From Zygnema cylindricum (Eukaryota; Streptophyta; Zygnematophyceae; Zygnematales; Zygnemataceae): a stretch of DNA of 62,000 nucleotides. Positions 11,011 to 20,591 of the stretch are shown here, in pieces. The first letter of the stretch is position 1. The number at the start of each line of letters is the position of its first letter. The DNA lies in assembly GCA_037447655.1 (NCBI GenBank), contig JBBHKE010001538.1, positions 1 to 62,000 of the forward strand. The letters run 5' to 3'. The notes under the pieces are model-generated. The model was not told the DNA's origin. It made no database searches and saw nothing but the letters and a program-made list of their open reading frames with translations. Made by a program: the position numbers and the translations under genes.

Positions 11011-11854
11011 ATAAAAATTTGAGCAGCGACATGTTGGATAACGAACATACGTGTCAATATGGTAACCAACGGTATTCAAGAAAAAATGCAGATTGTATAT
11101 ACATTCAAAGAACCAACCGAAATCACAAAATTAATTTCGTAACGCACTATCGTCATGCGATTTTTGTTAACGCCCACTTGTCACATTATTTCTGGCAACG
11201 CCCATTCGTCACGCTAAAAACCCTAAAAAAATGGGCTGGTGTTAGGGCTTCTGCAAATATTACCAAAGTTGTGTCGTACGATGGCCTGACACGTACGTAC
11301 ATGGCACGCAAATGAAGATTTTGAGTTAAAATTAGTCGGTGTGAAAATCATTTACTATTTTTTAATATCTGATCATAACTTACGTGGTGCCACTCAATTT
11401 GAACGCGTGGATTACAAGCTTTACTTTAATATAACATTGTTTAATTTGTAGCATCCTGTAATGTTCGCCGTACGATTACAAGATTTCTTGATGGAATATA
11501 GGCCCTAATCTGTATTTCCGGGAACGGGTGAGAACATTTTTTGACAGCAACGACAGTACTGCATCTAACCTGAACCTCGCAATTTTCGGGCCACGGAGCC
11601 CGTGTGGGACCGTGTGGGAGTGTGGGACGAGGAACCAATTGATGCTTTTGAGTTGGTCGGCCAGCCACTTGAGATGCTGGACATAGGTTTGAGTAGAATT
11701 AGTAGGGAGCTTTCGATAAGTGTTGAGCTTGCTCTTGAGGAAAAGTTTGTTTGGCCGTAGAGAAATTGGCTCCTAGAAATCCTGTATAGCATGATCTTAA
11801 AATTTAATATTCTGAAATAGATGACTGACTTCTATCAAAGACTATTCTTTTAAC
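11011..11854. other. Intergenic, possible coding remnant near 11590-11760
   Basis: No gene is recognised. A plus-strand frame at about 11612-11760 reads WDEEPIDAFELVGQPLEM onwards to a stop without a suitable start, and looks more coding-like than its surroundings. It may be a remnant of a transposase or a captured gene fragment next to the duplicated block that begins at 11855. Confidence 0.35.
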
Positions 11855-12895
11855 AAGGTCGGCATCCACATTATCAAACACAGCTCCAATTTCCGCCAAG
11901 GCACGCTTGGTCAGCTGTTTGAAGGCTGCCATGTTTTCCTGGAAGCCTTTATGCTTGGTTTACACATGGTAGATGTATGTTGGTGAATCCTTGCGAGCAT
12001 TACAACCTATCTTTCTTTTGAAGCTAGAAACCTTCAAAGTTTCAATCGCGTCTTGCAGTATTTCGTGAATTGGTGTGAGTGTTTACATAAATTGTGAATG
12101 GTTAAATGTGTAAATTGTTGCGTTTGGATCATAGTTTAGGAAAACACTTTCTTGTGGGTATGCCACATTATACGCATCCTATAATCGAAAAACCAGTATA
12201 AAATGTGTATAATACTTGACAACCGGAGAAAACGTTTCCTCGCACAATATCTTGCGGTTGATTTAAAAAGAAGCGTTTCCACACTTTGGAAACTATGGTT
12301 TGAGTTTCAAGATGATTTTGCACGTGTACCTGTAGCAGATTACTGTTCCTGACCATGGAATAACAATACGATCGTACAGTTTGAACATTTACAAACTTGA
12401 TGTCCTTTACGTGCAACATTCAGTTCAACTAAGCAGCTACATGTGTGAACAACCACCAACTGTCCTTTACTTTGTCCGATGTCGTTAAAAAATCAGATCT
12501 TTCCTTAAGGTGAGTATTAACACACCATTGTTCCAGATAAAGTTGAGGCATTTGTGGTGTAGACGTTTGGGATCACAATCCTGGGTCGTGAATTTCTTTG
12601 GATTCCAGTCAGGTAATACCACGGAAAGGCTATACCTGCTATGAGTTTGAACGAGGAAAAAATGGAAGTGGTACAGTACATTGTAGTTAAATCGCTGAAA
12701 CAAAGATGTACGAATTACGTCAGTGTGATCCACACTACAAAGTGTAATACATGCCACTGCGCCGACCCGGTCGCCCGGACAATGTTTTTTGTCCTTTTGC
12801 TACATGTCCGAAAATCGCATTTGGAGACCGTACACACATGAAATGAGTTGCACGAGATTTTTACTATGGAAATGGGATTAAGGTTTATGGCTGAC
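11855..12895 (-). pseudogene. Inverted partial copy of SIS isomerase gene 5' region
   Basis: Read on the minus strand, this block is collinear with 43028-44100: about 900 bases of upstream DNA followed by the first part of coding exon 1 of the hexulose-phosphate isomerase-like gene (matching the residues MAAFKQLTKRALAEIGA and onward). Homology stops abruptly at GACCTT inside the exon, so the splice donor and all of exon 2 are missing. A one-base deletion before the inner ATG breaks the frame from the upstream ATG. It cannot encode the enzyme. The copy diverges by many point changes and small indels, so the duplication is not recent. Confidence 0.85.
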
Positions 12896-13160
12896 AGTTA
12901 ACACATCAATGCAAAATTCGCAATATTGGGCGGAGAAATTGCACAGAGTCAATTAGTGTTTTTGTACGAAGTCACACAATTTTTTTTCATATGGAAACAA
13001 AGCACAACTCCATCTCGATCACAATGAAAAACAAAACAATGACCTTTAGACACAGATAAACATAGTAACAATATAATCATCCCTCGAGACGAGTGCATCA
13101 CTAGATCTTATCTGCTACGGATAAAACTCCTTTATAAAAGCCTTAACAACTGAATCCTCC
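12896..13160. other. Intergenic, nothing recognised
   Basis: AT-rich DNA between the duplicated block and the possible terminal exon of the mTERF transcript. If that exon is real, the part next to 13160 would be its 3' untranslated region. Confidence 0.4.
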
Positions 13161-13747
13161 TCAATTCCTTAGAAACTTTGCAACGGAGAGCTTCTGAGGT
13201 ACAGCCCTAATCTTCAACAGCCGAGAACCACAATCTAATGTATTTCGACCATTCCCATACAACTAAAAATAGGAAGAACAGCTTTGTGTTGTACCGACTT
13301 CTTACTTTGCCTTTACTGACGATACTTGAAACAATGGAGAAAACTCAGCCTTACGTTTATCATCATCAGAGGATTTATGAAAACAAGGTACCAGTTTATT
13401 GCGTATAGACTACTCATCCAGTGCGAACCTGAATTTGAGAGAGCGGAAAATCTGGTATCAGTTCCTCCAAAAAGAGGAAGAAAATAAAGTGATCAAATTG
13501 CACTGTCACATAGAAACCAACCACATACTGAAAGATTCCTAACCATTTCCCAGTTTACATTCGGGCACGAAGTAGAATCGTGGATTTAGGCCGCACAAAA
13601 CAAGTCAACTGTCGGTAAATGAGACTCACCTGTCGAGCTAATAGTGGAGTATTTAAAAATAAAGTGCTTCTTTGTCCATCAGAATGTCTTATTTGCCTTG
13701 CCAAGCATAGCTCCAGCCCTTCAGAATTCCATGTCAAGCCCAGTATT
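13161..13747 (-). CDS. Possible downstream exons of the mTERF transcript
   Basis: Three minus-strand segments look like spliced exons: 13630-13747, 13429-13464 and 13161-13262 (to a TGA stop). Each has an AG acceptor, the first two have GT donors (GTGAGT and GTTCGC), and the phases agree throughout. The mTERF frame ends ATG TAA over a strong GTAAGT donor (exon end would be 15586), and splicing there gives the phase needed by 13747. The result would replace the last residue of the 593-residue protein with an unrecognised tail of about 86 residues. The evidence is splice-site and phase logic only; no family similarity was recognised, and the simple unspliced stop at 15580 remains equally plausible. 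Confidence 0.35.
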
Positions 13748-13749
13748 CT

Positions 13750-14380
13750 GAAAAAGTAAATCAAAAGACAAACATGTTAATCAAAGCCCGTTCAACTAGA
13801 ATTCGTGAGCCTCATCTTATCCCCAAAATAACGGTTTTGAAAACGCTTTCACTGCAGTCACATAAGTTTGCCTGTGAACTCTCAACAAAACTGTCAAAAA
13901 CGACGAATTGAATGGCTTAAATGTTTTGGGCAAACTACAATAAATTTACATTTAAAAAAGGAAACTTTTTCGTCTTGGGACCTTGCGGCACTTTTAAGTG
14001 GTCTTGTCTTCAACATAAAAGTAATATCAGGGCAGCGGGTCGTTCGATTCAACAACTTCAAGCGGCACCTCCCGATCATAGTTAAAACGTTTTTTCCTGA
14101 ATTCAAAGTAGGCATACAGACACTGTCAAAAGTTGTTGAAAAAAAAGGAAAGAGGAAAAAGAAAAACTGCAGAATTGGGCACAAATATTGCAATCAGAAA
14201 TGAGCACAATCTGAAAATGACATAACCAATAGTAATTGACCTACTACAGAACCTAACAGACTACTGGTAGTCCTATTGGGTGTCACAGACTTCCTTGAGG
14301 TCAAAACTCAGAAGTCTAAATATACAGAAACAAGGAGAGTCAGAAGTTTGCATTTCATGTGTGCATCGTCAAATGTATCC
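13750..14380. other. Intergenic or intronic, no gene seen
   Basis: Open frames on both strands near 13868-14203 overlap each other and show no domain. If the mTERF transcript is spliced from 15586 to 13747, this would be intron. Confidence 0.4.
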
Positions 14381-14382
14381 GA

Positions 14383-14515
14383 ATGGAGAGGGAGAGAGAG
14401 TGAGGGATGGGGAGGGAGAAGGGGAGGGGGAGGAGGGGGAGTGGGAGAGGAGAGGGTGAGAGAGTGAGACAGGGAAAGAGGGGGAGAGGGGGGAGAGGGA
14501 GAGAAGAGCATGCAT
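14383..14515. repeat. Purine-rich GGGAGAG tract
   Basis: Imperfect GGGAGA/GGGGA units on the plus strand, of the same kind as the tracts at 1133, 15448 and 56997. Overlapping Gly/Arg and Pro/Ser open frames are artefacts. Confidence 0.82.
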
Positions 14516-14599
14516 CGAAAAACATAAGATTTGCTAAAGTCGATTGCAACAAATCACCCGAAATATTTTTGGTACTTCAAGCTTCTGATTGACACAATA

Positions 14600-15380
14600 A
14601 TGAGCTCTTACGTAATGTGGTACACTGGCACTATAAGAGCTAATCACTCTAATCCGAGTGAGTGCTTTTCTGACCCGGAATTATAAATTATAAACACTAT
14701 TCAGTTAAGTGGCCCATAAAAGACACGCGGCAAAACGTGATTTAGTGTAGTTAATACTAATAAAGTGTTAACAAAATAATTCACCAACTTAACTAGTGAT
14801 GGTCAGTATATGAGATTTAGAGAAGGAAATAACAGCATACAAGCGAGATTATGTAGTTAGAAAAAGGCCAAAATTACACCGTAAAGCACTATTAGAGTAA
14901 AGAAATTACAAGCATAAAGTTTAGATCAGTGTTATTTAATATAATTCAGTTCCAAATGACGTGGCTGAATTTGAACCATTTAAAGAATTAGCGTTAAGAA
15001 AAAAACAATCAGTGCTACTAACTCTCGTTTGTGGTAAGAAGGGCCAAAAAAAAGAGAATGGCATCAAATTAGTGTTGTTAACGCTAATTGCAACTCAGTG
15101 TACTCTATTAAAGGCCAATCCACTTTTTACATGAAATAGAGATGTGTAGGAACTTCAAATTATTTCCATTATAAGTTACAAACTAACATCTTGCAAATAT
15201 ATTAGAGCAAACACGCCCTGATAGCATAAAAAAAAAAAAAAAAAAACTGTTTCTAACTGTCAAAGTCAAACTGTTTGACTTTGTCCTATCCAAAGCATCA
15301 CAAACGAGTCTAAAATCCAGCCGTTACTGAACCACAGTAACCAGATTTTAGTTATAAAAGAAAAAAGGAAAAAGAAAAAT
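14600..15380. other. AT-rich DNA with a weak interspersed repeat
   Basis: The segment near 14930-15000 (AGTGTTATTTAAT followed by CAAATGACGTGGCTGA) resembles 24493-24560, so an unclassified repeat is present in both places. An A-run lies at about 15228-15246. No gene is visible. Confidence 0.45.
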
Positions 15381-15447
15381 ACATCAGTTGAGCTGCATTT
15401 AGAATGATCCACAATCATTCAAAACTTTTTTCGTAACTATTTCAAAG

Positions 15448-15543
15448 GGGGGCGGGAGGGGGACGGGGAGGGGGAGGGCGAGGGGGAGGGGGAGGGGAAT
15501 GGGAAGGGGGAAAGTTGAGGGAGAGGGAGAGGGAGAGGGAGAG
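15448..15543. repeat. GGGGAGGG / GGGAGA tract
   Basis: A G-rich purine tract just beyond the mTERF stop codon, ending in a regular GGGAGA run. Confidence 0.82.
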
Positions 15544-15579
15544 TACAGAAGCGGGAGTATTATAAGTATTTGTGCACAC

Positions 15580-17361
15580 TTACATGGAAGCCACTGGAGG
15601 AAGTTTCATTCCAAAAGTCTTCTCGAATACTGCATTGCCACAGCAATATGCATAAGCTAAGGAATACTTCTTTTCAATTGTACCAAGTAGCTCGTGACGA
15701 GGGATAATGCACCGTTCCAGATTCCTAAATAGTATAGATGGACTTGCTAACAACTCCTCAGTTGTGCACCCCATTTTCCCCAGCAAATACGACAATTTGG
15801 GAGATAAGACTTTGACATCACAATTTACGATCGTCGGACGCTTTTGTAACAACTCCTGGGTCCCTAATTCACCAAATTGCGATAACAGAAAATCGAGTGT
15901 TACCTCCTGTCTTGCTACCATGGCAGCTTTATGAGCCTCTGGTTCTAACTCCTTTTTAAATCGTTCACTAAAAACTGTCATACTGCAACCAAACATGTGA
16001 CTAAGCCCTACTTTATGAGCGTCCTTTTTAAGTGCCGAATATCGAGGCTTGATGCAATGGTCTAGACTTCGCATGAGAAATGACGGACATCGAACAACAT
16101 CATCCAAACTGCGTCCCATTGTCCCAGTCAAATAGTCCAACTTTGGACTCACTCTCTCCCACGAAAGACCAAGAATCCCGGGATACCGCGACACCATACG
16201 CAAGGCATTCTCGTCCCCAAACTTGATCATCAATTCCAATAACCGATCCTCTAACTCCCTGGAAGCAGCCACCAGTAAAGATGGGTGCTTTCTGACCATA
16301 CTTAAAAAGTTTTCTGAACCAAATATATCTGCCAAAGCCTTGGCATTTCTTTCTATTAAATCAGGTGGACACGACAAGACTTTTGGAAATCGTTGTAAAA
16401 TTGGACCTAATTCACCTTCCGGCAAAACGCTCTTCAATTTCTCGGACTTCACAGTCGCCCAGTCAGCCGAATGCCTAGAATACCGAAGAAACCGTGCGAA
16501 CGACTTTTTTATATCCGGTATATGCAAAATTCTCATTAAGGTCAAAACTCTTTGAAGCGATTCCACATTCTCGTTTAGCAGACCGAGCTCTTCATCATGT
16601 AGAAGCTCTACCATCTTTGGCTTACTCAACTGGAGTTCGAAACTCAAAAAATTCAAAACTCCAGACAAAACAGTTGAGCTTCCAAGAGGCTGATGCAGTC
16701 GTACAATAAGGGAAGGGTTTCCACAACTTTCCTCCAAAAGGCTCGCCTTCTCCAAAAGCTCATTGGATGCGTCATATACTTGAAAACACTGATGCCTTTT
16801 CAGAAAGCATACTGCATCTTGAGGATGGACTCCGAGCTCCAGTAACAATCGCACATTTGTTTTCAAACATTGGAGAGGCGCGTGTTTATTAGGAATCAGC
16901 TTCAAGAGATCACGCAAAACAGTGTCTTCTGCTGACGTAAGATTATCATCTCCTGCTTTAGAACTCTCGTCAGTTTCACTTTCAAATTTACTTTCAAATT
17001 TACTTTCAAATTTACTTTCAAAATTACTTTCATCAGTGCTTTCATGAATTTGCAGTTTGTTGAATGCTCTACCACAAGCTTGAAGGCCTACATCAAAGCC
17101 TTGCATATCCAGGTCCGTACGGTTTTCAGTATGAACCTCTCGCAAAATTAAACCGTTGACAGGAGAATCCAACCGCTTACTGACACGTGGCAACAAAGAA
17201 AAGCTCCTTTGAGAAAAAGCAGTCAATTGCGGATGATTCCAATTCCCATGGGGAAACACTTCCAAAGGAGGAGAAGAAGGCATCTTCGCCAAATTGCCTC
17301 TCCCATGCTGTACTAATTTCACTATGGCTAAAACCTTTTTCCGCAGAGAAATTCCGGACAT
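15580..17361 (-). CDS. mTERF-domain protein
   Basis: A single 593-residue uninterrupted frame. Residues from about 300 onward are built of the helical repeats typical of mitochondrial transcription termination factor (mTERF) proteins, with recurring patterns such as LQRFPKVL, VRKHPSLL, VSRYPGIL, VRCPSFL, LQKRPTIV and LLASPSILF, each followed by LDYL/LSYL-type helices and the pairing RSLDHCIKPRY / RNLERCIIPRH. The family binds nucleic acid in chloroplasts or mitochondria and acts in organellar gene expression. The Ser/Arg-rich N-terminus (MSGISLRKK...) could be a transit peptide, which is inference. An acidic spacer near residues 110-133 contains repeated FESK units coded by a 12-base repeat. 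Which mTERF subfamily it belongs to is not resolved. The stop overlaps a GTAAGT donor, so the true C-terminus may be spliced. Confidence 0.85.
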   Translation of the reverse strand: MSGISLRKKVLAIVKLVQHGRGNLAKMPSSPPLEVFPHGNWNHPQLTAFSQRSFSLLPRVSKRLDSPVNGLILREVHTENRTDLDMQGFDVGLQACGRAFNKLQIHESTDESNFESKFESKFESKFESETDESSKAGDDNLTSAEDTVLRDLLKLIPNKHAPLQCLKTNVRLLLELGVHPQDAVCFLKRHQCFQVYDASNELLEKASLLEESCGNPSLIVRLHQPLGSSTVLSGVLNFLSFELQLSKPKMVELLHDEELGLLNENVESLQRVLTLMRILHIPDIKKSFARFLRYSRHSADWATVKSEKLKSVLPEGELGPILQRFPKVLSCPPDLIERNAKALADIFGSENFLSMVRKHPSLLVAASRELEDRLLELMIKFGDENALRMVSRYPGILGLSWERVSPKLDYLTGTMGRSLDDVVRCPSFLMRSLDHCIKPRYSALKKDAHKVGLSHMFGCSMTVFSERFKKELEPEAHKAAMVARQEVTLDFLLSQFGELGTQELLQKRPTIVNCDVKVLSPKLSYLLGKMGCTTEELLASPSILFRNLERCIIPRHELLGTIEKKYSLAYAYCCGNAVFEKTFGMKLPPVASM

Positions 17362-17507
17362 GCTTCACAGCAGTGAATTGATTTAATAATTTGAATTAAT
17401 AGTTATTAATTAATAATTATTAAATAATAATCCTCTGTAAGACCTCCGGTGTAGTAGCTCCGACTTAACCTTCTATGGCTGCAGAGTCTTGAGGCGTAAG
17501 CGCTGTC

Positions 17508-18003
17508 ATGGCCCACTCAAAAATAAAGAGTTATGTTCAGGGTTTTGTGTGTTTTCCGGTGTACGGCCAGTCTATTGCTTCTGGTACCAGAAACAGTGCT
17601 AGGAGGGTTCTACGCTCACATGTAGTTCCTGTTCGCCATCAGTTCAGTTTTAGCGTAAAACGGCGTGAACGACGGATTCAAAGTACTTCAGCATGGAAAT
17701 AGGAGTGTCACGAAGAATGAAAACAATGTTTCTGTAAATGCTCACAATTGTCACGTAGATTTTGGGTGCCCAAAATTTTTGGGCATCGGAAAAGGTACGT
17801 CCGTACGCTTACTAGAAGCGGATCCTCCCAAAGTGCAAAGCGAAAAAGCCTGCAAAGCCCTTCTAGGGAACTTCTAGAAGCAGCGAAAAATATGACATTT
17901 TTGATTTTTCACAGTGATTGGCCGTACTGCCGCCCAGAGGCCGCCAGGCGCCCGCCTTGTACGCTTGCCAGAAAACTTCTAGCACTCTACGTGTGAGTGG
18001 GCC
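17508..18003. repeat. Candidate miniature element with ATGGCCCACTC inverted ends
   Basis: The left end ATGGCCCACTC (17508) is matched by the inverted GAGTGGGCCAT (to about 18003), giving a roughly 500-base element upstream of the mTERF start. I could not find a convincing target duplication. Open frames inside show no recognisable domain. Confidence 0.6.
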
Positions 18004-18230
18004 ATCAGTCTTTTGGCGGTGCTAACTGCTAAAACTTTAGTGCCGGAATTAAGGCACTTTGCCATGTAGCCGAAACCTAGTCTTGTTGCTTTGTTTTTTA
18101 GCGAAGATTTCAGAGCGTTCCGATGTAACGCAATGAAATCGTCACTTTAAAACCCTTACTTTATCACATGGGAAACTTCCCTTAGCATGCAAAATTCTGA
18201 TTACAAAACTGTTAAAACCTCGCGCCCTGA

Positions 18231-18925
18231 ACCCTCAGGCGGTCCCAGTAAATGTACGGACACGTCTAATGACAGTGTTTACTGGGAGTCCGCTCCATTT
18301 TGTCGGGCCAGTAAATAACCTTCCCCAATTATGATTGGCGCCACATAGGTTAGAGTCCAGATTCTGAAAATCTAAAAACATTCTTCAAACGTAAAATCTG
18401 AACGTAATATCTGTACCAGCGGGGAGGTAGTTAAGGATTCGTACAAAAAGTTATCGGCCAGATTTTAATTTTGAAAATGGACAAAATTTCGAAACGGAAT
18501 GGCAAAAAGACGCCGCAAAGTTTGAAGGTCGGTGGATGTCAGACGGAGCGTGCGAAGATCCTTTCGGTTGACCTCCATACAGCGTGACAAAAGGCACATG
18601 GCCTGTACGACGTGCAGGCTTGTGATCGCTTGTTCAAAGTGGATATTATTTTGCTTTTTCACGTGTACCAATGGTACACGACCAGTGTGAAGCAACTCTC
18701 CTCGCGGAGAGAGTTTCTTCACACTGGATGATATGCGCGATTGCTTCGCGCATCTGAAAAAGTGAAATATCCAACGGTCAATAATTACGCCTACATCATT
18801 GGAGCATCCGACAGCTTTCCAGTAACGATGTTTCGTCTGACAAAAAAAAAATATGGTACGAATATGTACGAAAACGTACGGCACCTAGTAACGAACCCCA
18901 CTTTTCGTGTAATGGAATCTTACCC
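18231..18925 (+). mobile_element. PIF/Harbinger-like miniature element
   Basis: The left end CCTCAGGCGGTCCCAGTAAA and right end CACTTTTCGTGTAATGGAA, ending TTACCC, match the family copies at 6535 and 7782. TGA flanks both sides (18228-18230 and 18926-18928). This departs from the usual TAA/TTA and may reflect decay. The centre is a long hairpin (about 18682-18727) with CCAGTGTGAAG arms, followed by GCGATTGCTTCGCGC. Near 18665-18680 it preserves the empty site of the family-1 insertion at 8061. Confidence 0.78.
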
Positions 18926-19016
18926 TGAGTCGCTGTCCCAGGTCTAGTTAAAAACATACCGTAAGTTCTATTGCTCAAAAGTGCGAAAAAACGTCGAAGA
19001 TCTATACCTTATGCAC

Positions 19017-19528
19017 TACACCGCGAATCGTAATTAAAGTAATGAGAAAATTAGAGTACAAAATAAAAAAAATAAAATTAGAGTAATGAACGCTAATTTA
19101 TGTGATAGAGCTGTTTCAACTATGAAGTTTACTCTAATTTATTTAAGTACTCTAATTTGGCACGCTAATATCCTCTACTGTAAATAAGGTATTTGTACAG
19201 AATTTGGCAAAACGTACAGTTTATCGTCACTATGACGTTTGCACTACGTGGTTTGTTGAAACGCAGTTACATGATAACGGCCTTTATTAAATCATTATTT
19301 GTACTTTTTTACTTAGTAAAGTACTATTTTGCACGGTCGGAGGTCATCCGTACTCCACACTATTTAAAACGAACCTATATTAGAATTAAAAACGCTAATT
19401 AAACTTTACCTTAAATAGAATAATGAAAAAATTAGAATCATTTACTCTATTTCATGTGATTGAGTCGAAATTTCGAGCGACCGAATTAGAGTAATTTACT
19501 CTAATTAGTAATTACGATTCGAGGTGTA
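19017..19528. mobile_element. TA-flanked miniature element (family 2)
   Basis: It starts TACACCGCGAATCGTAATTA and ends TACGATTCGAGGTGTA, with TA at both ends. The interior is collinear with 55193-55697 (for example GTACAGAATTTG, CGTCACTATGACGTTTGCA, CCGTACTCCACACTATTTAAA) and, inverted and interrupted, with 59871-60915. No coding capacity. Confidence 0.88.
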
Positions 19529-19529
19529 T

Positions 19530-20274
19530 ATGTGTATAGAACGTATTTTCTGAGTATAATATGCCAATTATGTCGCAACCATAGTTGTTCAAATCGCGCG
19601 ATTTTTTCCTTTTTCCCGATTAAAACGTATAATTCGTAACTTTTGAATAAATCGGAAAAAAACGCTGTGTACTTTCTGTCCGGTAAACTGAACGGAGAAT
19701 TTACGGTGACTGTACGGTATTTACAGTAACTGTACGGTTTTGTACCCAAAAAGTACGTAATTTGAATAAAAGATACGTTGCACTTCGTAGTACTTTCTGT
19801 CCGGTAAACTGAACAGAAATTTAACGGGAAACGTACGGAATTGTACAAAAATTGTACGGACTATAACGAAAAAAGACGGGAACTGTACGGAAAATATACA
19901 AACTGCGGGATATGTAAAATTTATTTTTGTTTACATGTACGGAATAGTACGGACGAAAATTCATTAACGATTTTTACGATTTTTTCAAAAGGTTCAATGC
20001 GTTTGTTACGTATAATTCTCTGCGATTAAATCGTTCGCACTAAACGCCGTGAACAACTATGGTCGCAACCCCGCATATCGCGTATTATATAGTATACTAC
20101 GCGTTTACGCTACAGTAGTGCGAATTCACCACATATAGCATTTGCAATTGATTTTGGCTTTTTGCGCATTTGAATTATGATTTGAAATTATGAGTGTTGC
20201 AGAACGGATAGCTACAAACCTTTAGTACTGTAATTGTCAAACCTTAGCTATGAAATTTGTTGCAACCCTTTGCC
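19530..20274. promoter_or_regulatory. Upstream region of NAA40
   Basis: About 750 bases between a miniature element and the proposed start codon. It is AT-rich with many GTAC/CGTACGG motifs and a short repeated segment (GTACTTTCTGTCCGGTAAACTGAA, at about 19667 and 19791). No individual promoter element can be assigned from sequence alone. Confidence 0.35.
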
Positions 20275-20542
20275 ATGTCAGCATCACAGGAGAACTCGCC
20301 TAATATTTTACAACAATCATCAAAAACATCAAAACCAGTATATAATAAGTTGAAGCTTGGAAAAGTAATCAATAAAAAATGCAAGGCAAAGCAAAAACAG
20401 GTATTTTGACATGTTTTTCTTGCTTGAGATTGTACAACAGACAAATTCACACTTACAATACACAATTTTTCCTTTGCATTATGCCATTTAAACAATTATA
20501 TATATGTTTAAATATGTAAACATATAAAATATATAAAAAATA

Positions 20543-20591
<49 letters not shown>

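Noticed and set aside
10668-11315. 215-residue frame with poly-Pro/poly-Gly
   Set aside because: It crosses a hAT-like miniature element and its C-run/G-run centre; the composition comes from the homopolymers.
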